The notes under the pieces: generated by a model | The model's input: only the letters and a program-made list of their open reading frames with translations | Database searches by the model: none | Told to the model about the DNA's origin: nothing | Part shown: positions 1-5,756 of the stretch, piece by piece | How the letters are laid out: each line of letters begins with the position of its first letter | How positions within the stretch are numbered: the stretch's first letter is position 1 | Position numbers and translations under genes: made by a program | From: Candidatus Vogelbacteria bacterium | Lineage (GTDB): Bacteria > Patescibacteriota > Minisyncoccia > Phycocordibacterales > XYD1-FULL-46-19 | Direction: 5' to 3' | NCBI GenBank assembly: GCA_026395035.1 | Contig: JAPLZN010000064.1 | Location: forward strand, 1 to 8,967 | DNA: 8,967 nt

Positions 1-1331
1 TCTTGGCGTAGCTCGTCCGATTTCGAGTAGTTTTTGGCTCGGCGCGCGTCCTCTCGTTCAAGGGCCAGCTGTTTGACGGTTTCCGGAATAACGATCTCTT
101 TTTTACTCTGAGCTTTCAGATCGAGACCTAGTACGCGATCAAAATCGAGAATCGTCGCCAGCTTATCGGCGGGGGAAACAGAATCATCCTTCAATAAGTC
201 CCAGATTACGGCGATGGCTTGTGGTGAATTTAAGTCATCACTAATTGCTTCGCTGAATTTATCCCGCCAAGCGCTATCGGGAGTTCCGCTTTCCCCGCCC
301 AAATTTCTTAATTCGGAAATTTGTCCGAGCAACCGGTCGTAGGCGGTCTGCGCCCCGTTTAAAGTTTCCCAGGTGAAATTCAGCGTCTTGTGATAACTGC
401 CGGTCAAAAGCCAGTAACGATAGGCGAGGGGAGAATAGCCTTTCTCTTCGAGGTCGGCGATGCGGTAAATATTGCCTAGCGACTTGGACATTTTTTCGCC
501 TTCGATGATCAAAAAGGCGACATGCAACCAGTAGTTCGCGTAGGGCTCGCCGGTGGCGCATTCGGACTGGGCGCGTTCGTTGGTGTGATGAACGGGAATA
601 TGATCAATCCCGCCAGTGTGGATATCAAAATGGTGACCCAGGTATTTCATGCTCATGGCTGAGCATTCAATATGCCAGCCCGGAAAACCCTTACCCCAGG
701 GCGATTCCCATTCTTGCTGGCGCAATTCTCCCTTGGGTGAGAATTTCCAAAGCGCGAAATCGGTCGGATTTCTTTTTTCGTGATTAACTTCCACTCGCGC
801 TCCCTCGCGCTGACCGGCCAGGTCGAGCTTGGCCAGTTCGGCGTATTTCGGATATTTCGCGGTATCAAAATAGATACCATCTGAGGTGCGATAAGTGAAG
901 CCTTTTTCTTCCAAGGTTTTGATCAGTTCGATTTGCTCCTTAATGTGTTCTGTCGCGCGGGGGAAAATCGTACCGTCCGAGCGGATATTCAGGTTAGCCA
1001 AATTGTGACGGAAATCGGCCAGATAAAAGTCGGCGATCTCCTTAGCCGATTTGCCTTCGATGCGAGCCTCTTTTTCCATTTTGTCTTCGCCTTCGTCTGT
1101 GTCGCTGACCAGGTGTCCGACATCAGTAATGTTTATCACCTGGGTTACGGTCTGGCCTTCGTATTCAAACAGCCGTCGAATCAGATCAGAAATCACATAG
1201 GGACGCATATTGCCAATGTGTGGATAGAGGTAAACCGTCGGCCCGCAAGAATAAAGACCAACCTGATCTTTATTTATCGGGACAAAAAGTTCTTTTTGAC
1301 GACTTAGCGTGTTGTAGAGAGATATGTTCAT
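1..1331 (-). CDS. cysS: Cysteinyl-tRNA synthetase (partial, 3' end outside window)
   Basis: Class I aminoacyl-tRNA synthetase that charges tRNA-Cys with cysteine in the cytoplasm. The reverse-strand frame from the ATG at 1331 reads 443 residues to the window edge without a stop. Visible signatures are SCGPTVY (residues 28-34), the HIGH-type motif HIGN (38-41), GWHIECS with C223, an HHTNE block (248-252) and KMSKS (280-284). C29, C223, H248/H249 and E252 match the zinc ligands that select cysteine in this family. The residues present end in the C-terminal helical region (RAKNYSKSDELRQ). Full-length bacterial CysRS is about 460 residues, so probably only a short tail is missing. The HIPVHHTNE version differs from the E. 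coli-type IFPHHENE but keeps the ligands. No clear Shine-Dalgarno site precedes the ATG, and a 65-nt palindrome lies just upstream. The gene may be read through from corA or have its own weak promoter. Assignment is very secure. Confidence 0.97.
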   Translation of the reverse strand, partial: MNISLYNTLSRQKELFVPINKDQVGLYSCGPTVYLYPHIGNMRPYVISDLIRRLFEYEGQTVTQVINITDVGHLVSDTDEGEDKMEKEARIEGKSAKEIADFYLADFRHNLANLNIRSDGTIFPRATEHIKEQIELIKTLEEKGFTYRTSDGIYFDTAKYPKYAELAKLDLAGQREGARVEVNHEKRNPTDFALWKFSPKGELRQQEWESPWGKGFPGWHIECSAMSMKYLGHHFDIHTGGIDHIPVHHTNERAQSECATGEPYANYWLHVAFLIIEGEKMSKSLGNIYRIADLEEKGYSPLAYRYWLLTGSYHKTLNFTWETLNGAQTAYDRLLGQISELRNLGGESGTPDSAWRDKFSEAISDDLNSPQAIAVIWDLLKDDSVSPADKLATILDFDRVLGLDLKAQSKKEIVIPETVKQLALEREDARRAKNYSKSDELRQ

Positions 1332-1339
1332 AATTTCAG

Positions 1340-1404
1340 ATTTCAAATGTCAAAAGTCAAATGAAATTTTTCGAGTATTTCATTTTTAATTTGACATTTG
1401 AAAT
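1340..1404. repeat. AT-rich 65-nt interrupted palindrome between corA and cysS
   Basis: The outer arms atttcaaatgtcaaa (1340-1354) and its exact complement (1390-1404) form 15 perfect pairs. Inner arms aaatgaaa (1359-1366) and tttcattt (1378-1385) add eight more. It fills most of the 92-nt gap between the corA stop and the cysS ATG. It could fold in a corA-cysS transcript and attenuate it or hide the cysS start, or it could be an inert repeat. It has no GC-rich stem, so it is not a typical intrinsic terminator. Confidence 0.8.
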
Positions 1405-1423
1405 TTTTAATTGCGCGGAGCGC

Positions 1424-2347
1424 TTACAGCCAGCGACGGTATTTAAAGTATCCTAGCATCAAAAGAACCAAAGCCAAAATGAGGCCGGAAATGATCCAAA
1501 AACCGTATTTCATATTGACCAGCGGTGTACCATGAGCGCCCAAACTCATGATGGTCACTAGTAGAGTAAGGGGAAAGGTTACGAAAGCCATCATGGTAAA
1601 AACCTTAGTTTGCTCGCCTGTCTTGATTTGAAGCATTGATTCGTTCGTCTGCCGTAATTCATTAAAAAAGTCACGGCTTGATTCGAGCGCGTACCAGACT
1701 TTTTTGTATTCTCCAGTCATCGCGTCCAGATAGTAACCAAAGTCGGCGCCGAAGAATTGCCGTCCGCCGGTCGCCAATGATTCTAGGACTTCGCGCTGGG
1801 CTTTCAGGGCACTGCGAAAATCCAGCAACTTGCGATTGACCTTAGACAGGACGCGCACCATTTCTCGTTCGTTGTCGGAAAAAACCTTGGCTTCGGCTTT
1901 TTTCAAATTATAGTTGATAAAGTCGATATTTCGTTCGAGCGACTGATACAGGTGTCTGATCAGGTAGTACATCAGGAATCCGGCGTGGGTTTCAGTCTTG
2001 CCTCCGTCCAAGTGGGTGTTAGCCTCAAGAATCTTGGAAAATTCCTGCATGGACTCGATTCCCTGATAGGAGACAGTTAAGAGGAATTCTTTGCCGACAA
2101 TGAAGTCGACTTCGACGACTTCTCCCGATCCCTCCGATTTGAAAGAGTTTCGGTGGTTAGGGAAGTGCAGTACCAAGTAAATAAAATTGTCGTAGAGATC
2201 GACTTTTGAGCGCTGGCTGCGCGAGGCTAATTCAGTGGCGGCGACTGGATGGATACCAAATTTGGCCGCCAGCTCCGCTATTTCGGTCGCACTGGGGTTG
2301 GAGATATCAATCCAGGTGAGATTCTTGTATTGTAATTCTTTGATCAT
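1424..2347 (-). CDS. corA: CorA-family divalent-cation transporter homologue lacking the GMN motif
   Basis: A 307-residue protein with CorA architecture: a soluble N-terminal alpha/beta domain (about 1-140), a long charged helical stalk (about 140-245) and two C-terminal membrane segments (about 249-269 and 281-301) ending in the basic tail FKYRRWL. CorA proteins form homopentameric Mg2+ (also Co2+/Ni2+) channels in the inner membrane. The segment FPLTLLVTI at 258-266 aligns with the canonical end of TM1, but the usual YGMN that follows reads MSLG (267-270). The GMN selectivity signature is therefore absent and the linker AHGTPLVN lacks the common acidic MPEL stretch. Overall length and fold are intact, so this is not decay. 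The start at 2347 is the first in-frame ATG and reads MIKELQYK; a palindromic element begins 4 nt upstream. Family membership is secure, but the transported ion is uncertain because of the motif change. Confidence 0.92.
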   Translation of the reverse strand: MIKELQYKNLTWIDISNPSATEIAELAAKFGIHPVAATELASRSQRSKVDLYDNFIYLVLHFPNHRNSFKSEGSGEVVEVDFIVGKEFLLTVSYQGIESMQEFSKILEANTHLDGGKTETHAGFLMYYLIRHLYQSLERNIDFINYNLKKAEAKVFSDNEREMVRVLSKVNRKLLDFRSALKAQREVLESLATGGRQFFGADFGYYLDAMTGEYKKVWYALESSRDFFNELRQTNESMLQIKTGEQTKVFTMMAFVTFPLTLLVTIMSLGAHGTPLVNMKYGFWIISGLILALVLLMLGYFKYRRWL

Positions 2348-2350
2348 TTT

Positions 2351-2545
2351 CTTAGAGCCTGTTTATAATCTAATGTCTTGGTAAAATCCCCAAATTCCGA
2401 GCGAAAAACATGAAGAGTAAGGAAGTATAGCGGGCTATTCTGACGAGGGATGAATGGTTTGCAGCCGGAATTTGGGGATTTTAACTGACAAGCTTTGGTT
2501 TTTTTAAATTGGTAATAGGCGGTTAGATTATAAACAGACTCTAAG
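2351..2545. mobile_element. 195-bp palindromic MITE-like element upstream of corA
   Basis: Outer inverted arms of 23 nt (2351-2373 and 2523-2545) match with one mismatch and begin cttagag(c/t)ctg. Inner arms of 18 nt are perfect: taaaatccccaaattccg at 2382-2399 and its complement at 2466-2483. The 66-nt core (2400-2465) has no recognisable gene. The outermost bases allow a TA target duplication, but a longer palindrome is equally possible. The size, nested inverted repeats and lack of coding capacity suggest a non-autonomous transposable element or a hairpin repeat. Its left end is 4 nt from the corA ATG, so any corA promoter must lie within it. A TTATAA motif in its left arm faces corA. Confidence 0.65.
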
Positions 2546-2570
2546 TTAAACATACGAATATACAAATCGC

Positions 2571-2604
2571 CGATTTTCAACGAGCGAAGCGACTGTGAAA
2601 ATCG
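2571..2604. repeat. Short hairpin repeat with 9-bp perfect arms
   Basis: cgattttca (2571-2579) pairs exactly with tgaaaatcg (2596-2604) around a 16-nt loop rich in GAGCGAAGCGA-type sequence. It sits between the corA-side palindrome and the CCGGG repeat, in a stretch of about 200 nt with no gene. Confidence 0.6.
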
Positions 2605-2608
2605 AGCG

Positions 2609-2633
2609 CCCCGGGCTTGACCCGGGGTCCAGG
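2609..2633. repeat. CCGGG-type intergenic palindromic repeat, copy 1
   Basis: The stem ccccggg (2609-2615) pairs with cccgggg (2621-2627) around cttga, followed by tccagg. The core CCGGG-N-CCCGGG(G/A)TCCAG recurs at 4143-4209 and 4694-4737. Repeats of this kind, related to GTCATCCCGG...CCGGGATCCAG, are known between genes in several bacterial lineages. Confidence 0.7.
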
Positions 2634-2704
2634 GTCCTAATCTTAATAATCTATAAATATCTCTCTAATTTAGTTTACCGCTTAAATTATACCGTTACCG
2701 GCAG

Positions 2705-2733
2705 TTGACCACAAGTGGATAGTTTGCGATAAT
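2705..2733 (+). promoter_or_regulatory. Sigma70-type promoter of the S41 protease gene
   Basis: A -35 box TTGACC (2705-2710) and a -10 box GATAAT (2728-2733) are separated by 17 nt. Transcription would start near 2740, about 5 nt before the ATG at 2745. The mRNA would therefore be leaderless or nearly so, which fits the absence of any Shine-Dalgarno sequence. Confidence 0.75.
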
Positions 2734-2744
2734 GGTATTACTAA

Positions 2745-4064
2745 ATGCTTTCTTTATCTAAAAAACAGATTGCTGTCGTCGCCCTGATTGTGGCGCTTTC
2801 GTTTGTCTCGGGCTGGTACTTTGGTACGGGCCGGGTTTCCAGCGGGGGAGCGACAGCTAGTTTGGTTCCGGTTGAAAATTGTCAGGGTTCCTCGTGTTCA
2901 CCTGACAAGTTTTTCTTCTTATCGAATGTTTTTAACACCGATAAGAGCAAACCGCAAAATGTCGATTTTTCTCCGTTCTGGAAAACTTGGCAAATACTGA
3001 ACGATCGTTTTGTGAACGGTACGGCGGCGATCAATTCCACCTCGACAAAAAAGGCGACCGAACAAGAACGGGTTTGGGGCGCAATTTCCGGCATGGTGAG
3101 CTCGTTAGGCGATCCCTATACGGTATTTATGCCACCGGTAGAAAAAACGCGTTTCGAAGAAGACATCAGAGGTAATTTCAGCGGTGTCGGTATGGAGATT
3201 GGCATGAAAGACGGGGTACCGACGGTTATCGCACCTTTGCCGGACTCGCCGGCCAAAAAAGCGGGAATTCTGTCTGGCGACAAGGTCCTTAAGGTTGATG
3301 GTGCGACAACAATGGATGTGCCCCTGGATGAGGTGATTCGCCGAATTCGCGGCAAAGAGGGGACGGCGGTGATCTTAAATTTACTGCATGAAAAAGAAAG
3401 AGATCCGGTCGATATCCGGGTTGTCCGGGCGGTTATTAATATCCCGACTCTAGATCAGAAAACTATTGCCGGCAAGTCTGATACCGACAAGGTGTATGTG
3501 ATCAGTTTGTATAATTTCTCTGCTCAATCGTCCGATTTGTTCCGGAATGCTATTCAGGCTTTTTCGCGAACCGGCGGCAATAAGCTTGTCCTGGATCTGC
3601 GCGGTAATCCCGGGGGATATCTTGATGCGGCCGTTGACATGGCCAGCTGGTTCTTGCCTCAAGGCAAGGTAGTCGTGCAGGAAAGCTATGGCACGGGGAA
3701 GGTGACGCGAATCTATTCCAGCTCCGGGTATGATATTTTTAAGGGCAAGAAATTGAAAATGGTTGTGCTGGTGGATCGTGGCAGTGCCAGCGCGTCGGAA
3801 ATTTTGGCTGGAGCGCGGGCCGAACACGGCGTGGCCAAACTGATTGGTGAGAAAACTTTCGGCAAGGGATCGGTGCAAGAGCTGGTGCCGATTACGGAAA
3901 ATTCTTCGTTGAAAATAACAATTGCGCGTTGGTTGACGCCGGCCGGAAAATCGATTTCTCAGAACGGATTGGATCCCGAAATCCTGGTGAAGAATGCCGC
4001 CAGCAGTACGCCCCAAAATGATATTATAATGAATCAGGCGCTCAAGTATTTGCGGGGATACTAG
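2745..4064 (+). CDS. Membrane-anchored S41 C-terminal processing peptidase (PDZ protease)
   Basis: A 439-residue CtpA/CtpB/Prc-type serine protease that cleaves proteins near their C-termini outside the membrane. Domains in order: a short basic N-terminus and one hydrophobic anchor (about 9-26) with no lipobox; a Ser/Gly-rich linker; a helical region (75-140); a PDZ domain (about 145-230, GVGMEIGMKDGVPTV with the PAKKAGILSGDKVLKVDG core); and the tail-specific protease domain (about 235-415). Catalytic residues are visible: S349 in GSASASE, and K374 and Q378 in TFGKGSVQEL. The 25-residue Ser-Lys spacing matches E. coli Prc. The oxyanion-region sequence LVLDLRGNPGGYLDAAVDMA (281-300) is intact. 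The length fits the CtpA/B subgroup rather than the much larger Prc. The start at 2745 fits the consensus promoter immediately upstream. The gene stands alone, ending before a hairpin terminator. Its substrate cannot be inferred from the neighbours. Confidence 0.95.
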   Translation: MLSLSKKQIAVVALIVALSFVSGWYFGTGRVSSGGATASLVPVENCQGSSCSPDKFFFLSNVFNTDKSKPQNVDFSPFWKTWQILNDRFVNGTAAINSTSTKKATEQERVWGAISGMVSSLGDPYTVFMPPVEKTRFEEDIRGNFSGVGMEIGMKDGVPTVIAPLPDSPAKKAGILSGDKVLKVDGATTMDVPLDEVIRRIRGKEGTAVILNLLHEKERDPVDIRVVRAVINIPTLDQKTIAGKSDTDKVYVISLYNFSAQSSDLFRNAIQAFSRTGGNKLVLDLRGNPGGYLDAAVDMASWFLPQGKVVVQESYGTGKVTRIYSSSGYDIFKGKKLKMVVLVDRGSASASEILAGARAEHGVAKLIGEKTFGKGSVQELVPITENSSLKITIARWLTPAGKSISQNGLDPEILVKNAASSTPQNDIIMNQALKYLRGY

Positions 4065-4083
4065 GTCGCCGCGCGACAATGTC

Positions 4084-4111
4084 GAGTGATGAATGATGAG
4101 TGATGAATGGA
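4084..4111. repeat. Two tandem copies of a 14-bp unit
   Basis: GAGTGATGAATGAT at 4084-4097 is followed by a near-identical copy, GAGTGATGAATGGA, at 4098-4111. It lies between the protease stop codon and its terminator and has no visible function. Replication slippage would explain it. Confidence 0.7.
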
Positions 4112-4117
4112 ATTCGA

Positions 4118-4140
4118 AAAAGCGGGCGATGCCCGCTTTT
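4118..4140 (+). terminator. Rho-independent terminator after the S41 protease gene
   Basis: The stem aaaagcgggc (4118-4127) pairs with gcccgctttt (4131-4140) around a GAT loop. The T-run is only four bases, and the A-run on the left would also let it work in the opposite direction. Confidence 0.8.
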
Positions 4141-4142
4141 GT

Positions 4143-4209
4143 GTCATCCCGGGTGACGGTACTCCGGCGGGGCCTGCCCTCGACCCGATCGGGGGACCCG
4201 GGATCCAGG
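4143..4209. repeat. CCGGG-type intergenic palindromic repeat, copy 2
   Basis: gtcatcccggg at the left end and cccgggatccagg at the right end enclose an 8-bp perfect outer stem (4146-4153 with 4197-4204). The GC-rich interior can itself pair. It is the longest of the three copies and occupies the gap between the protease terminator and the rplI promoter. Confidence 0.75.
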
Positions 4210-4238
4210 TTGATTGCCAGAAGCTTTTCCTGTAATCT
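4210..4238 (+). promoter_or_regulatory. Probable rplI promoter
   Basis: TTGATT (4210-4215) can serve as a -35 box. The -10 is either TGTAAT (4231-4236, good match but a 15-nt spacer) or TAATCT (4233-4238, weaker match with a 17-nt spacer). Either places the transcription start within a few bases of the ATG at 4245, so the mRNA is probably leaderless. No Shine-Dalgarno site is present. Confidence 0.45.
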
Positions 4239-4244
4239 TAATTT

Positions 4245-4682
4245 ATGAAAGTTATCTTATTGCGGGACATAAAGAGTGTTGGGCGGAAATACGAGGTGAA
4301 AGAGGTCAATGACGGTTTTGCCCGCAATGGTCTGATTGGCAAGAGCTGGGCCCTGCCGGCCACGCCGGAGAACCTGGGGCGCTTGAAAGGGGAAATGGCC
4401 AAGGTGACCCAAACGGCCGAAATACGGGCCAATTTGTTGGGTAAGGGCCTATCGGCGGTGGAAGGGCTCTTGTTAGAGTTTACCGCCAAAGCCGGCCCGG
4501 CCGGGCACCTCTTTGCCGATATCCACGCTTCTACTATCGCCGCTGAATTGGCCCAAAAAACCGGTCTGGATATTCACCCCGATTGGCTGGATGTGAAGGC
4601 GATTAAGATGGTAGGGGAGCACCAGATCACCCTGAAAATTGGAAACCAAAAAGCAATTTTCAAAGTGATTGTTAAAAATTGA
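4245..4682 (+). CDS. rplI: Large-subunit ribosomal protein bL9
   Basis: The 145-residue product matches bL9 in length and order. An N-terminal rRNA-binding domain opens MKVILLRDIKSVGRK (1-15) and continues EVKEVNDGFARNGLI (17-31). A connecting helix follows (about 41-75), then the C-terminal domain with GHLFADIHASTIAAEL (87-102) and a terminal beta region. bL9 binds 23S rRNA at the base of the L1 stalk and helps keep the reading frame. Compared with the family signature, the usual glycine at position 16 is Y and the usual Asn-Phe/Tyr-Leu is N-G-L (28-30). These are modest departures and the fold looks intact. bL9 is missing from some CPR lineages, so its presence argues against those. The gene stands alone, with a hairpin overlapping its stop codon. 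Confidence 0.95.
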   Translation: MKVILLRDIKSVGRKYEVKEVNDGFARNGLIGKSWALPATPENLGRLKGEMAKVTQTAEIRANLLGKGLSAVEGLLLEFTAKAGPAGHLFADIHASTIAAELAQKTGLDIHPDWLDVKAIKMVGEHQITLKIGNQKAIFKVIVKN

Positions 4683-4737
4683 CAGGTAGTCCTGTCATCC
4701 CGGATCTCCCGTACTTGGGCGATGATCCGGGATCCAG
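4681..4737. repeat. Hairpin plus CCGGG-type palindromic repeat, copy 3
   Basis: A 6-bp hairpin, gacagg/cctgtc (4681-4696), overlaps the rplI stop codon. It runs into the repeat, whose arms atcccggat (4697-4705) and atccgggat (4725-4733) are a perfect 9-bp inverted pair ending in the shared ATCCAG. Insertion right at the stop codon is typical of REP-like elements. Confidence 0.75.
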
Positions 4738-4772
4738 TCAGAAAGAGTGAAAAGTAATAAATAATTGGCAAT

Positions 4773-4814
4773 AAAAAATCCCGCTTACCCCAAACAGGGG
4801 AGCGGGATTTTTTT
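4773..4814. terminator. Bidirectional terminator between convergent rplI and rpmA
   Basis: Six A's and TCCCGCT (4773-4785) pair with AGCGGGA and a T-run (4801-4814). An inner cccc/gggg stem (4788-4791 with 4797-4800) encloses AAACA. The A-run on one side and T-run on the other allow it to stop rplI on the plus strand and rpmA on the minus strand. Confidence 0.92.
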
Positions 4815-4866
4815 GTATTTAGATTTTTAAGCTAAAAGCTAAAACTTAACAGCTGAAAGCTTTTTA

Positions 4867-5139
4867 TTATTCCACATTCGCCACTGGAAATCGTCTGGTC
4901 TTGCCGTTGAAACCGGTCTTGCGCTTGGAAGTAAAATTGACAATGCCGTTTTTGACCGCGAACAAAGTGTGATCCTTACCGGTGCGAACATTCTTGCCGG
5001 CCATAATCTTGGTCCCGCGCTGACGGACGATAATGGCGCCCGGGCCGGCTTTCTCGCCGGCGTAGAGCTTGGTGCCCAAATACTGGGGATTGGAATCGTT
5101 TAGGTTTTTGGCGGTACCACCGGCTTTTCTATGTGCCAT
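4867..5139 (-). CDS. rpmA: Large-subunit ribosomal protein bL27
   Basis: A 90-residue protein starting MAHRKAGGTAKN, the standard bL27 N-terminus. That arm reaches towards the peptidyl transferase centre and contacts tRNA. The family signature GAIIVRQRG (34-42) is present, followed by GTKIMAGKNV and the DHTLF block (56-60). The C-terminus is slightly extended and basic (SKRKTGFNGKTRRF). There is no cleavable N-terminal extension of the Firmicutes type, so the start at 5139 is fixed by homology. Most bacteria place rpmA beside rplU (bL21). No bL21 lies in the adjacent upstream sequence, so the usual pair is split here. The gene appears monocistronic, with a near-leaderless promoter and a terminator shared with rplI. 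Confidence 0.97.
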   Translation of the reverse strand: MAHRKAGGTAKNLNDSNPQYLGTKLYAGEKAGPGAIIVRQRGTKIMAGKNVRTGKDHTLFAVKNGIVNFTSKRKTGFNGKTRRFPVANVE

Positions 5140-5150
5140 GTTTGTTTAGT

Positions 5151-5156
5151 ATTATA
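5151..5156 (-). promoter_or_regulatory. -10 box of rpmA
   Basis: A perfect TATAAT on the minus strand lies 11 nt before the rpmA ATG. The predicted mRNA leader is therefore only about 3-5 nt. No good -35 box is seen at 16-18 nt; that position falls in the arm of the palindromic repeat at 5165-5284. Confidence 0.6.
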
Positions 5157-5164
5157 ATGTGGGA

Positions 5165-5284
5165 GATTTCCAGTTTTGGCGCATTTCATCGTCACCGCAC
5201 TCGTTTCGTTCCCGCTCTGTACTCGCTGTACAGTTTGGTCACGAGACTCGCTAGTTCCTCGAACTGCATCCAAAACAGAAAATC
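5165..5284. repeat. About 120-bp palindromic repeat with central mini-hairpin (family P, copy A)
   Basis: Outer arms gatttccagttttgg (5165-5179) and ccaaaacagaaaatc (5270-5284) pair with two mismatches. The centre is a perfect 6-bp hairpin, CTGTAC (5217-5222) with GTACAG (5228-5233). Read on the minus strand, the 102-nt body (5174-5275) resembles 8854-8954: both begin TTTGGATGCAGTTC, contain AGCGAG and GAGCG-type words, and end GAAATG(C/T)GCCAAA. It fills the gap between the divergent rpmA and the small membrane protein gene. No gene product is apparent. Confidence 0.75.
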
Positions 5285-5302
5285 AGTGGTAATCGAATAA
5301 AC

Positions 5303-5689
5303 ATGCGTATTATAGAAGAAACAAAGGAAAAAATCAAGCCCAGCAAACAATGGCTCATTGCTCACGAAAAGGAGCTGTTTATCGCCCTGCTGGTTATCTT
5401 GACATCTTCCTTTTCTTATGGTCTTGGGCGATTGTCTAAAATTGAGGATAATCGCTTGCCGGTTACGATTACCGCGCCCACTTCTTCCCCAATTAAATTA
5501 GTGACGGCAGCGAGCGCGAATACGGCTGACAATCGTCTGGTTGCCTCCAAAAAGGGGACGAAATATTATTTTCCGTGGTGTGGGGGAGGCAAAACGATTA
5601 AAGCGGAAAATCGGATTTATTTTGTTTCGGCGATTACCGCTGAAACGGCCGGCTATACTCGCGCCGGTAATTGCTCGGATAAACCGTAA
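5303..5689 (+). CDS. Small single-TM protein with a degenerate Ada-like metal-site tail
   Basis: The 128-residue product has a charged N-terminus (1-24), one transmembrane helix (about 25-42, ELFIALLVILTSSFSYGLG), a Ser/Thr/Pro/Ala-rich linker (45-78) and a compact C-terminal module. That module reads KGTKYYFPWC (84-93), an IYFVSA strand, AETAGYTRAGNC (113-124). This order of Tyr/Phe-rich strand, Cys, Phe strand, Ala-Gly-Tyr helix and Cys resembles the zinc-binding domain of Ada, but only two of its four cysteines remain (C93, C124). The pair may form a disulphide or half a metal site outside the membrane. The topology suggests the tail is extracytoplasmic. Similar small proteins are, to my knowledge, common and uncharacterised in CPR genomes. 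A weak TAATCG lies 7 nt before the ATG, and no Shine-Dalgarno is seen. Function unknown; the Ada-like relationship is inference. Confidence 0.8.
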   Translation: MRIIEETKEKIKPSKQWLIAHEKELFIALLVILTSSFSYGLGRLSKIEDNRLPVTITAPTSSPIKLVTAASANTADNRLVASKKGTKYYFPWCGGGKTIKAENRIYFVSAITAETAGYTRAGNCSDKP

Positions 5690-5701
5690 AGATTTGTAAA
5701 C

Positions 5702-5732
5702 AAAAGAAAAGGGCTCGCGCAAGCGCGAGCCC
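5702..5732 (-). terminator. Terminator of the 119-residue ORFan gene
   Basis: On the minus strand a 9-bp GC-rich stem (GGGCTCGCG, 5711-5719 paired with 5724-5732) with a CTTG loop is followed by TTTTCTTTT. It lies 25 nt after the stop codon of the 5757-6116 gene and supports that gene being transcribed on this strand. The stem may also help end the plus-strand gene, which stops at 5689, although the T-run is on the minus side. Confidence 0.85.
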
Positions 5733-5756
5733 AGGGCTTTCAGGTAGCAAAAAGGG

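Noticed and set aside
933..1307. 124-codon plus-strand frame
   Set aside because: It lies wholly antisense to well-conserved cysS, including the HIGN and zinc-ligand coding region; it is a shadow frame.
2344..2580. 78-codon minus-strand frame from a TTG, overlapping the corA start by four bases (ATGA)
   Set aside because: The overlap looks operon-like, but nearly the whole frame is made of the nested inverted repeats at 2351-2545, it lacks a ribosome-binding site and the product resembles nothing.
3450..4079. 209-codon minus-strand frame
   Set aside because: Antisense to the catalytic domain of the S41 protease, whose motifs are intact; the antisense product has no recognisable features.
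4830..4862. AGCTAAAAGCT / AGCTGAAAGC short repeats before rpmA's end, echoed at 8235-8263
   Set aside because: Short, low-complexity and without regular spacing; not a CRISPR or a definable element, probably slippage-derived filler.
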